NCBI GenBank assembly: GCA_963747515.1
Contig: CAVVFN010000005.1
Location: forward strand, 558,001-622,000
Source of the DNA: Mariniphaga sp963747515
GTDB lineage: Bacteria; Bacteroidota; Bacteroidia; Bacteroidales; Prolixibacteraceae
Direction of reading: 5' to 3'
Length of the DNA stretch: 64,000 nt
Part shown: one piece after another, positions 8,507-16,153 of the stretch
How the letters are laid out: the number at the start of each line of letters is the position of its first letter
How positions within the stretch are numbered: position 1 is the first letter of the stretch
Position numbers and translations under genes: made by a program
Notes under the pieces: model-generated
Seen by the model: only the letters and a program-made list of their open reading frames with translations
What the model was told of the DNA's origin: nothing
Databases searched by the model: none

Positions 8507-10630
8507 TTAACCTAGTGTTAAATAAATTACTCCACCTTTTACAATGGAGGTATTCGGTTTGAGAGATTGTTCTACTACTTTACCTATCCCTTTTACATTT
8601 ACTGTTAATCCTGCTTTTTCAAGCGTAAAAATTGCATCACTGGCACCCATTCCCCTGACATCGGGAACTTTTCCTTCCGGAAACACGATTTCATCCAACA
8701 CCAGTTTTTCATCATTCTGCCTCACCGATGCCACGGCCGACGAAACATTTCCGTTTACACTTGAAATTTTCAAATCCTGAGCTACCTGAAGAATACTTTC
8801 TGAAGTTCCTTTTTTAATTTTTGGCAGTACTAACTGCTCAGGAACTTCAGGATCATGGGTTACATCTTCGAATAAATTTTTGGCAGCAAACACCCGCTCA
8901 GCAATTTCCTTAAATACCGGTCCGGCTACCGAACCACCATAGTAAGTACCTCCTCTGGGATTATTTATAGTAACAATGATGGAATATTTCGGATTATCGG
9001 CAGGAAAATAACCGGCAAAAGAAGCAAGGTACATACCTTTCTGATACCCTCCCTGACCTGTGGCAACCTGAGCTGTACCCGTTTTTCCGGCAATTTTAAA
9101 CCAAGGATTTTGGAGTGAACGTCCCGTCCCGTTTTCACAAACACCTTCAAGCATTTTTTTTGCCTTACCTATGGTTTCACTCCGAACAATCATTGGGTTC
9201 AACATTTCGGTTTTAAATTGCTTCACAAGCACTCCATTATCTCTTATCTCTCTAACCAGACGGGGCTTAACCATGCGTCCGTTATTTGCCACAGCATTGT
9301 AAAAGGTAAGAACCTGCAAAGGCGTCATTTTTGTCTCATAACCATAAGACATCCATGCAAGTGTAGTACCCCACCAGTCGGCATCACCAGGATATTTAAA
9401 AAAAGGTTTTCCTTCTCCTTTTACTTCCAGCCCCAGTGGTTTGTTTATTCCAAACCCGTAAATTCTGTCAACAAATCCCCTTGGATTCTTCTCATATGCT
9501 GTTGTAATTATTTTTGCCACACCAACATTGGAAGATTTTTCAAAAATTTTGTTTACGGTCATTGGTCCATGCCCTCCATACCGGTAGTCACTGTCGAATA
9601 TGGTACGTCCCTTATATTTCCAGACACCACTTCCCGTGTCGTAAACATCACTGGTATCAATTAATCCGTCTTCCAATGCCACCATCAATGAAATGAGCTT
9701 AAAAGTAGAACCCGGTTCATAACAACCGTCGTGTCCTATTGCATAGTTATAATTTTCCGTATAATCATCATTTTCGCGCCCAAGATTGGCAATGGCTTTT
9801 ATCTCTCCTGTTTCCACCTCCATAAGGATGGCTGTTCCCCAATCTGCATTATTTTTCTGAAGATTCCTGTAAAGGGTACTTTCAGTAATATCCTGCAGCT
9901 TTATATCAATAGTGGTAATCACATCCATGCCATCCTGGGGTTCAATTTCAGTGCGTAAGACCCATCTACCCGACAGGTTTTCCCTGTAACTGATTCCATC
10001 TTTTCCTTTTAAATACTGCTCAAAAGCACCTTCAAGTCCCGTATAGCCAATATTGCCATGAACTCCTCCATACGCCCCCTTATTCAAATCACCAATGGTA
10101 CGAAGAGCAAGGGAGCCCAAAGGCGTAACCCTTTGATTTTCCTGTTCGACAATTAACCCGCCGCCAAACCTGCCTCTTCGAAGTATGGGAAAATCTTTAA
10201 TTTGCTGAAGCTCCTGGTAATCTACTTTGCGCGGAGTTAGCATAAACCCCCTGTTTTTGCTTTTATAGGCAGCATCCAGTTTTTGTTTATACATGATTTT
10301 TGAGCCCCTGCCAAAAAAAGAAGCCATAGAATATGCCAGGGAATCGCTCTCTTTTGCATAAACCCGTTTTACACCTTCAGAAGCTAAATCAATTCTTACA
10401 AAATAACCAGGAACAGATGTAGCCAAAACGCTGCCATCATCAGCACAAATGTTGCCCCGGTTTGGTGAAATGCTGATGGTATTTTCTTTCAGATTTTTAG
10501 CAATTTGTTCCCACCGTTCATTTTTTATTTGCTGAACAGAAACCATATTTATTATGGCCACCAGAGAGAACAGCAGCAGGAAGAAATAAATTACAGCAAT
10601 ACGCGATACTATTGACTTTCGAATTTCCAC
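8507..10630 (-). CDS. ftsI: Division-specific penicillin-binding protein (FtsI/PBP3) with C-terminal PASTA domain
   Basis: This is the septal transpeptidase that crosslinks glycan strands made by FtsW. The 707-residue protein has an N-terminal membrane anchor at about 10-32 and a PBP dimerisation domain. Its transpeptidase domain has the serine motif GSTFK near residue 306, SSN near 367 and KTGTAQ near 515. Residues from about 645 to the end (KVPDVRGMGASDAI onward) form a PASTA domain, giving the Bacteroidota FtsI a SpoVD-like layout. It overlaps the end of ftsL by 22 bp. Confidence 0.95.
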   Translation of the reverse strand: MEIRKSIVSRIAVIYFFLLLFSLVAIINMVSVQQIKNERWEQIAKNLKENTISISPNRGNICADDGSVLATSVPGYFVRIDLASEGVKRVYAKESDSLAYSMASFFGRGSKIMYKQKLDAAYKSKNRGFMLTPRKVDYQELQQIKDFPILRRGRFGGGLIVEQENQRVTPLGSLALRTIGDLNKGAYGGVHGNIGYTGLEGAFEQYLKGKDGISYRENLSGRWVLRTEIEPQDGMDVITTIDIKLQDITESTLYRNLQKNNADWGTAILMEVETGEIKAIANLGRENDDYTENYNYAIGHDGCYEPGSTFKLISLMVALEDGLIDTSDVYDTGSGVWKYKGRTIFDSDYRYGGHGPMTVNKIFEKSSNVGVAKIITTAYEKNPRGFVDRIYGFGINKPLGLEVKGEGKPFFKYPGDADWWGTTLAWMSYGYETKMTPLQVLTFYNAVANNGRMVKPRLVREIRDNGVLVKQFKTEMLNPMIVRSETIGKAKKMLEGVCENGTGRSLQNPWFKIAGKTGTAQVATGQGGYQKGMYLASFAGYFPADNPKYSIIVTINNPRGGTYYGGSVAGPVFKEIAERVFAAKNLFEDVTHDPEVPEQLVLPKIKKGTSESILQVAQDLKISSVNGNVSSAVASVRQNDEKLVLDEIVFPEGKVPDVRGMGASDAIFTLEKAGLTVNVKGIGKVVEQSLKPNTSIVKGGVIYLTLG

Positions 10631-10983
10631 CTGTTAATATTTTTTTTAATGACAATTTTTTGTGCCGGTTTAACAGGCTCTTCCAGTTCCAGGCCTGCTT
10701 CTTCCACTTTCTCAACTACTTCCGAAGGCCTGCTCGCATCCATAAGCCTGGCCGACAGGGTAATAGACTCAGATCGCAGTTCATTTATACTTTCCTGAAC
10801 CTGCTCAATCTGCCTGATTGTTCGTTCTGCCAGATTCCTGTTGGTGATAAGAACAAAGGCAAAGAACACCAAAAGCGATAAAAACGGCAGTTGCCTGGTA
10901 AACCGTTCATCGGTAAGAATGGTTCCTCCTAAAAAGGATTTCACCATTGGTTTCTTCTTGTTGCTTTTTATGGGTTCTGTCAT
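10609..10983 (-). CDS. ftsL: FtsL-like cell division protein
   Basis: This 124-residue protein has a basic cytoplasmic tail, one membrane segment at about 31-47 and a coiled-coil-prone periplasmic part (NLAERTIRQIEQVQESINE) matching the FtsL/DivIC topology. In the family it forms the FtsQLB complex that activates FtsWI. I chose the ATG at 10983, one base after the rsmH stop, over an in-frame upstream codon that would overlap rsmH. Sequence conservation is low, so position between rsmH and ftsI and topology carry the call. Confidence 0.85.
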   Translation of the reverse strand: MTEPIKSNKKKPMVKSFLGGTILTDERFTRQLPFLSLLVFFAFVLITNRNLAERTIRQIEQVQESINELRSESITLSARLMDASRPSEVVEKVEEAGLELEEPVKPAQKIVIKKNINRWKFESQ

Positions 10984-10984
10984 T

Positions 10985-11887
10985 TTACAATTTTTCAGCA
11001 ATTCGTAATTTAGCACTCCTGGCTCTGGTATTTCTTTTCAACTCTTCAGCACGGGGTGTAATCACTTTTCGGTTTATCAACTTAAATGGACTCTTTGTGT
11101 TTCCGAAAAAATCTTTTTCTATTTCTCCTTCAAAATTTCCACTCTTCAAAAAGTTTTTGCACAATCTGTCTTCCAGGCTATGGTAGGTAATTAAAACCAA
11201 TCGTCCTCCCGGCTTCAGCACATCAAGAGCTGCAATTAAAAAAGCCTTCAGGTTTCCCAATTCATCATTAACTTCAATGCGAAGAGCCTGAAAAACCTGT
11301 GCCAGGTATTTGTTTTCAAGGCCTCCGGGTGAACATCGCAATGCCACATCTTTCAATTCTGCTGTTGAAGCGAGGGGTTGAAGGTTTCTTTCTTTAATCA
11401 GTTCCCCCGAAAGGCGACCGGCGTTCGTTATTTCCCCATACATCCGGAAAACTGACGTCAGTTCTTTTTCACTGTAATTATTAACGATGAATGAAGCATC
11501 AACAGAATTATTCCGATTCATCCTCATGTCAAGCTTTCCATCATAGCGGAATGAAAATCCGCGATCGGGCACATCAAAATCATGAGAAGAAACGCCCAGA
11601 TCGGCTAAAACAGCATCCACTTCTTTAACGTTATAATACCGAAGAAAATTTTTAAGAAATCTAAAATTGTGTCGTATAAAAATAAGCCGGTTATCGTTAA
11701 TTAGATTTGCGGCAGCATCCTCATCCTGATCAAATGCAAACAACATTCCGTTGCCAATTTCATCCAATATCAACTGTGAATGCCCGCCTCCGCCATAAGT
11801 GGCATCAACCACCAGAGCTCCATGGAATAGATTCAGTCCCTTAAGGCTTTCCATTGACATCACCGGTATGTGGTACGGGTCCGACAT
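10985..11887 (-). CDS. rsmH: 16S rRNA (cytosine1402-N4)-methyltransferase RsmH
   Basis: RsmH (MraW) methylates N4 of C1402 in 16S rRNA using S-adenosylmethionine. The 300-residue protein has HIPVM at the N-terminus and the SAM-binding loop DATYGGGGHS at about 28-37. It also has ADLGVSSHDFD and the C-terminal ITYHSLEDR signature, all diagnostic of the family. It follows mraZ directly and precedes ftsL, the standard start of the dcw cluster. Confidence 0.97.
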   Translation of the reverse strand: MSDPYHIPVMSMESLKGLNLFHGALVVDATYGGGGHSQLILDEIGNGMLFAFDQDEDAAANLINDNRLIFIRHNFRFLKNFLRYYNVKEVDAVLADLGVSSHDFDVPDRGFSFRYDGKLDMRMNRNNSVDASFIVNNYSEKELTSVFRMYGEITNAGRLSGELIKERNLQPLASTAELKDVALRCSPGGLENKYLAQVFQALRIEVNDELGNLKAFLIAALDVLKPGGRLVLITYHSLEDRLCKNFLKSGNFEGEIEKDFFGNTKSPFKLINRKVITPRAEELKRNTRARSAKLRIAEKL

Positions 11888-12346
11888 TTATTCTGTTGTT
11901 TTAGATCTTCTTTTTTCCTTAAACCGATTTGCAAAAGTAGATTTATCCATCCGCTGGCTCTCATAAACATCAACATCCCATATACGTATGGACTTACCCA
12001 TGCCAATCAGACGAATATTCTTTTTCAGCTTTCCGTAAGCAAGAGAATCGGAAGGGATATTGATGCGCCCGTTGGCAGCCATCTCCACCTTTTTAAAATT
12101 TTCATAAAAAAATTCCAGAAATGCATCATCTTCCTCATCAAAGGGATCAAGCGTACTTTTAAACGCCTCAACCCGATTGTTCCAGAACTTTTCAGGATAA
12201 ACATCAAGGCATTCTTTAAACAAATTCCGCTCAATAACCAAAGGCTCAGAAGCCAGATCTCCCATCTCCTTTTTATAGGCCGACGGAAGCACAATTCTTC
12301 CTTTGTCGTCGATGGTTGCATTGTATGTACCTGTGAATTCTGTCAT
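11888..12346 (-). CDS. mraZ: Transcriptional regulator MraZ
   Basis: MraZ is a ring-forming SpoVT-AbrB-fold DNA-binding protein that controls the dcw operon. The 152-residue sequence has the two expected half-domains, with DDKGRIVLPSAYKKE at about 13-27 and NGRINIPSDSLAYGK at about 92-106. It is the first gene of the operon. Four 10-bp-spaced TGGAN boxes sit on its promoter (separate entry), supporting autoregulation as known for the family. Confidence 0.96.
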   Translation of the reverse strand: MTEFTGTYNATIDDKGRIVLPSAYKKEMGDLASEPLVIERNLFKECLDVYPEKFWNNRVEAFKSTLDPFDEEDDAFLEFFYENFKKVEMAANGRINIPSDSLAYGKLKKNIRLIGMGKSIRIWDVDVYESQRMDKSTFANRFKEKRRSKTTE

Positions 12347-12383
12347 CTAAGCGAAATAAAGCTGTTTAGTACCTGTAAAAGTA

Positions 12384-12391
12384 CAAAAATA
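12384..12391 (-). promoter_or_regulatory. mraZ promoter, -7 element
   Basis: TATTTTTG on the minus strand matches the Bacteroidota -7 consensus TAnnTTTG. Transcription would begin about 7 nt downstream, giving a leader of roughly 30 nt before the mraZ ATG. No clear -33 TTG is present, which would fit a regulated promoter. Confidence 0.65.
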
Positions 12392-12430
12392 TTCCATATT
12401 CATCCACTTCATTCCACTTTATTCCACCAT
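12391..12430 (-). promoter_or_regulatory. Putative MraZ operator: four TGGAN boxes with 10-bp period
   Basis: On the minus strand four consecutive 10-bp units begin GTGGAAT, GTGGAAT, GTGGATG and ATGGAAT. In other bacteria MraZ binds direct TGGGN-type repeats spaced every 10 bp upstream of its own gene. Here the units abut the -7 box and cover the -33 region, so bound MraZ should block polymerase. The family knowledge is established; binding at this variant box is inferred. Confidence 0.75.
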
Positions 12431-12460
12431 CTTACACAACTGCTGTTGTTGAAAAAATGT

Positions 12461-12709
12461 TTATATTGTGTTTAAAACCGAATGTATCCCATTATTCTCA
12501 AGAAACATTCTGCACATTTTCAGCAAATTATCATTTTCATCCAGTCTCATTTCAAACAGTTGATAACTTAAGAACATGTCGGTACAAAGAAAATCATACG
12601 GCTTTAAAAAAGGAAAACCATCTTCTTTTTTTAATATTAACCTGTAAGCCCTCCTGTTAATATACGGTTTCAAAACAGGTAAAAATTTGTCACTATTTCT
12701 GGATATCAA
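12461..12709 (-). CDS. Possible small protein, unknown
   Basis: An 82-codon reading frame lies upstream of mraZ on the same strand, in a gap otherwise without genes. The predicted product is basic at its N-terminus and contains a FPFLKPYDFLCTDMF stretch, with no signal peptide or recognised domain. No -7 box or ribosome-binding site is evident and the base composition is as AT-rich as the surrounding noncoding DNA. It may be a chance frame or a decayed gene. Confidence 0.2.
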   Translation of the reverse strand: MISRNSDKFLPVLKPYINRRAYRLILKKEDGFPFLKPYDFLCTDMFLSYQLFEMRLDENDNLLKMCRMFLENNGIHSVLNTI

Positions 12710-12720
12710 AGACGGTTTAA

Positions 12721-12830
12721 ATTCAATGTAAACTCAATATTATCTCAATATTAACTCAACTATAATTCAATTTTAATTGAATTAACATTGAATTATAATT
12801 GAATTTAAACTGAGTTTATATTGAATTTAA
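12721..12830. repeat. Array of ten 11-bp units with central polarity inversion
   Basis: The 110 bp divide exactly into ten 11-mers without gaps. Units 1-5 carry YTCAA at positions 2-6 (for example ATTCAATTTTA) and units 6-10 carry the complementary YTGAR (for example ATTGAATTTAA). The switch occurs precisely at 12775/12776, so the two halves form a large imperfect inverted repeat. The array lies between the mraZ and glsA promoters. An 11-bp period is near one DNA helical turn, which suggests phased protein binding, or a long imperfect RNA hairpin if transcribed. The function is unknown. Confidence 0.85.
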
Positions 12831-12979
12831 TCTATAGAAGGCCCCTTACATATTTATTGCCAACACGATTTTAATGAAAAGCTGTAGAGTAAAGAAAATT
12901 TCAGTACAGGGTATAAATGAATTCAATGAAAGCGTAAATTTACAGCCGAATTTTATTTACTTGCAAAAAAAACGAAAAG

Positions 12980-13819
12980 GTGGAAGAAGAAAAAACAGGT
13001 TCCTTTAAACCCATTAACATCAAACAGGTTTTTGCAGCAAAAAATCCTGCGATGGCCAAAGTTATGCCTGGTTTTATTTATCGGTTTATTCATTCATTAA
13101 TGGAAATTGATTTCGTAAATAATCTTTTGGAAAGGCACGGGCACCTGCTTGGAATAGAATTTATAAATAAAGTTGTTGAGGAATTTAATGTAACTGTGCA
13201 TTTTGAGGGTATGGAGAATGTACCCGACAGAGGCCGGTTTATTTTTGCCAGCAACCATCCATTGGGTGGTTTTGATGGCATGCTGCTTTTAAAGGCTGTG
13301 AATGAGAAGCTGGGAGAATCACGTTTCCTGACCAATGATGTCCTGATGAACATTCCCCAGTTGAGGCCGCTTTTTGTACCGGTAAATAAACATGGGGGTC
13401 ACAGTCGTGAAGCGGCAAAATTATTAAGCGACACATACAACTCGGATGCACAGATATTGATTTTCCCGGCGGGGCTGGCATCGCGAAAAGTAAAAGGGAA
13501 GGTAGTGGACTTGGAATGGAAAAAACATTTCATTTCAAAGGCTTTAAAATATCAGCGTGATGTTATTCCAGTGTTTGTGGCAGGCCGCAATTCCAATACT
13601 TTTTACCGGGTTGCCAGTTTGCGGAAATTCCTTCGCATAAAATGGAACCTGGAAATGTTTTTATTGCCAGGGGAAACTGTGCATCATCAAAATACAGATG
13701 TATTTATTTACTTTGGAAAACCCATATCCTACACAACTTTCAACAGCACAAAAACTCACCAGGAATGGGCGCAATGGGTAAAAGCCAAAACTTACCAGCT
13801 AGGGGCAGACCGTTCATAA
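12980..13819 (+). CDS. glsA: Lysophospholipid-type O-acyltransferase, GlsA-like (glycine lipid synthesis)
   Basis: The 279-residue protein belongs to the PlsC/OlsA acyltransferase superfamily. NHPLGGFDG at about 92-100 is the catalytic His/Asp block and FPAGLASRK at about 172-180 the phosphate/acceptor block. In Bacteroides, GlsA adds the second, ester-linked acyl chain to N-acyl-glycine made by GlsB, yielding glycine lipids. The adjacent glsB-like gene makes this the best reading, although a general acyltransferase role is possible. Translation appears to start at a GTG, because no upstream in-frame ATG exists. The gene is transcribed divergently from mraZ. Confidence 0.75.
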   Translation: MEEEKTGSFKPINIKQVFAAKNPAMAKVMPGFIYRFIHSLMEIDFVNNLLERHGHLLGIEFINKVVEEFNVTVHFEGMENVPDRGRFIFASNHPLGGFDGMLLLKAVNEKLGESRFLTNDVLMNIPQLRPLFVPVNKHGGHSREAAKLLSDTYNSDAQILIFPAGLASRKVKGKVVDLEWKKHFISKALKYQRDVIPVFVAGRNSNTFYRVASLRKFLRIKWNLEMFLLPGETVHHQNTDVFIYFGKPISYTTFNSTKTHQEWAQWVKAKTYQLGADRS

Positions 13820-13862
13820 GGAAATTAATAATTGATGCAGAAGCATTATAAATCAATTTTAT

Positions 13863-13870
13863 TAATTTTG
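13863..13870 (+). promoter_or_regulatory. Putative glsB promoter, -7 element
   Basis: TAATTTTG matches TAnnTTTG and lies 29 bp before the glsB ATG, in the 80-bp gap after glsA. It would allow glsB to be transcribed independently of glsA. No TTG is seen at the usual -33 spacing. Confidence 0.45.
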
Positions 13871-13899
13871 CACACCGTTTTCATGTAAAAGATTGCTTA

Positions 13900-14856
13900 A
13901 TGAAAGAAATTGTAGCGTCGCTTCCAAAGGAGCAGATTATTGCCGAATTAACACCCGACAAACTGCTGCGAAAAACCAATAAGGGTGGGAACGAAATATA
14001 TGTTGTTACTCATACTGATTCACCTGCCCTAATGCATGAAATTGGCCGGTTGCGTGAAATTACATTCCGGGATGCAGGGGGCGGCACCGGGAAAGAAACA
14101 GACATCGACAACTATGATATTTCAGAGGTTCCATATAAACAGCTTATTGTTTGGGATCCCGAAGCAAAAGAAATTCTGGGAGGTTACCGTTACATTCTTT
14201 GTTCTGAAGCTCCGTTAGATGAAAATGGAGAGATACAAATGGCAACATCAAAACTTTTCCATTTATCGGATAAATTTATAAAAGAATACCTTCCTCACAC
14301 ACTTGAACTGGGCCGTTCCTTTGTTCAGCCTTCTTATCAGTCGAGCAAAGCAGGTGCGAAAGCTTTATTTGCCCTCGATAACCTCTGGGATGGATTGGGA
14401 GCATTAACGGTTGATCACAGTCAGATTGAGTATTTCTTCGGAAAGGTAACCATGTATTCTCATTTTCATAATGAGGCCCGCAACCTGATTCAGTATTTTT
14501 TCATTAAATATTTCCGTGATAAAAGCAACCTGGTTTACCCAAAAAAGCCGGTAGAGTTTAATTACAACATTGATGAGATGAAAGCAATTTTTACGGGAAC
14601 AAATTACAGGGAAGACTACCGCATACTGGTTCAAAAGGTAAGGCAATTTGGTGAAAATGTTCCTCCTTTAATTAACGCTTACATGAATCTTTCACCATCG
14701 ATGAAAACATTTGGCACTGCAATGAATGAAGGATTCGGGCGGGTACTGGAAACCGGCATCATTGTAACCATCAAAGACATTTACGAAGTAAAGTACGACC
14801 GGCACATTGAAACTTATATCCAGGATAAAAACGATGAATGGGATATACCAGAATAG
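13900..14856 (+). CDS. glsB: GNAT/hemolysin-type N-acyltransferase, GlsB-like
   Basis: The 318-residue protein matches the GNAT-fold 'hemolysin' family that includes OlsB and Bacteroides GlsB. Conserved features are the segment LREITFRDAGGGTG at about 51-64, a GGYRYILC strand and ELGRSFVQPSYQ at about 145-156, a signature of the family. GlsB attaches a 3-hydroxy fatty acid to the amino group of glycine. It follows the glsA-like gene on the same strand. The stop codon abuts, with no spacing, the stop codon of the convergent response regulator gene. Confidence 0.78.
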   Translation: MKEIVASLPKEQIIAELTPDKLLRKTNKGGNEIYVVTHTDSPALMHEIGRLREITFRDAGGGTGKETDIDNYDISEVPYKQLIVWDPEAKEILGGYRYILCSEAPLDENGEIQMATSKLFHLSDKFIKEYLPHTLELGRSFVQPSYQSSKAGAKALFALDNLWDGLGALTVDHSQIEYFFGKVTMYSHFHNEARNLIQYFFIKYFRDKSNLVYPKKPVEFNYNIDEMKAIFTGTNYREDYRILVQKVRQFGENVPPLINAYMNLSPSMKTFGTAMNEGFGRVLETGIIVTIKDIYEVKYDRHIETYIQDKNDEWDIPE

Positions 14857-16020
14857 TTATTTAATTGGTGCTGCAAATTTCTGAACATCTTCACCCGAAA
14901 TTTTCTGATCGCAGAGAATTATCAGCCGTTCAATTACATTTCGAAATTCCCTGACATTTCCGGTCCAGTTAACTTTCTGCAGCTCGGCGATGGCATCGTC
15001 CGTTATAGCCTTTTCAGGCATTCCATATTCATCGCAAATATGTGTAATAAAGTGACCGGCAAGCAATGGTATATCTTCAATCCGTTCATTTAAAGAAGGC
15101 ACATGAATAAGAATAACACTTAATCTATGATACAAATCCTCACGAAACCGGCCGTTTTCAATCTCAACAGAAATGTTTTTGTTTGTTGCAGCCACCACTC
15201 TGACATCTACTTTAATGGGTTTATCCCCGCCCACCCGTGAAATAATATTTTCCTGCAATGCACGGAGCACCTTTGCCTGTGCCGATAAACTCATATCCCC
15301 TATTTCATCAAGAAAAAGAGTGCCCCCACTGGCTTGTTCAAATTTTCCTTTTCGCTGTTTAACTGCCGAGGTAAACGATCCTTTTTCATGTCCGAATAAT
15401 TCACTTTCAATCAGTTCAGAAGGAATGGCTGCACAATTTACTTCAACAAACTGTTCTGAAGAACGGTTGCTGTTATCATGGATCCGGCGGGCAACCAATT
15501 CTTTTCCCGTTCCGTTTGCTCCGGTAATCAGCACCCGTGCATCCGTTGGTGCCACGCGATCGGCCATTTCTGTTACTTTTTTAATAGCAGGCGATTCACC
15601 AATAATTTCATATTTTCTGCTGACTTTCCTTTTAAGAATTTTGGTTTCATTTACCAGGGTTGATTTATCCATGGCATTACGGATAGTTATAAGCAGCCTG
15701 TTAAGGTCCAGCGGTTTTTCAATAAAATCATAAGCTCCCTTTTTAATTGACTCCACTGCTGTGTCAATGTTTCCATGCCCTGAAATCATAACCACGGGTG
15801 TATCGGGGGCTAATGAATTTAAATGTACCAGGACTTCAATTCCGTCCATACCTGGCATTTTGATGTCACAAAGAATAATATCATACTCGGTATGCTTCAC
15901 CGCCTCCAGACCTTTTTTCCCATCTTCAGCCAGGTCAACTTCATATTTTTCATATTCCAGAATATCTTTTAATGTATTCCGAATGCTTCGTTCATCGTCG
16001 ATTACCAGTATTTTTGACAT
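14857..16020 (-). CDS. Sigma-54 activator-type response regulator lacking a DNA-binding domain
   Basis: The 387-residue protein has a receiver domain (phosphoacceptor D52 in CDIKMPG, K102) and an AAA+ sigma-54 interaction domain with Walker A GANGTGKE at 167-174. Walker B GGTLFLDEIGD and the arginine-finger region are also present. The sigma-54 contact loop reads GSFTSA at 214-219 rather than GAFTGA. The protein ends about 20 residues after the AAA+ lid, with no Fis-type helix-turn-helix, and the convergent glsB gene leaves no room for one. I start at MSKILVIDDE (16020), because the upstream extension is hydrophobic and lies outside the receiver fold. No sensor kinase is adjacent. Confidence 0.9.
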   Translation of the reverse strand: MSKILVIDDERSIRNTLKDILEYEKYEVDLAEDGKKGLEAVKHTEYDIILCDIKMPGMDGIEVLVHLNSLAPDTPVVMISGHGNIDTAVESIKKGAYDFIEKPLDLNRLLITIRNAMDKSTLVNETKILKRKVSRKYEIIGESPAIKKVTEMADRVAPTDARVLITGANGTGKELVARRIHDNSNRSSEQFVEVNCAAIPSELIESELFGHEKGSFTSAVKQRKGKFEQASGGTLFLDEIGDMSLSAQAKVLRALQENIISRVGGDKPIKVDVRVVAATNKNISVEIENGRFREDLYHRLSVILIHVPSLNERIEDIPLLAGHFITHICDEYGMPEKAITDDAIAELQKVNWTGNVREFRNVIERLIILCDQKISGEDVQKFAAPIK

Positions 16021-16153
16021 ATTTACCCTGTTTAGAATTACAAAAATAAGAACCCACAGGTAAAGATTCATTAAAAATAAAGAAAATAAACAAATCATTT
16101 ACCGTAACCGGTCTGCATTCTCATGCCGGACAGATGCAAAAAGCACTTAAACC

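Noticed and set aside
12721..12830. CRISPR array or tandem minisatellite
   Set aside because: Units are only 11 bp with no spacers, and the polarity switches in the middle, unlike either type.
14857..16098. Frameshifted helix-turn-helix or an extended N-terminus for the response regulator
   Set aside because: The stop abuts the convergent gene, leaving no room for a lost domain. The 26-residue N-terminal extension is hydrophobic and not part of the receiver fold.
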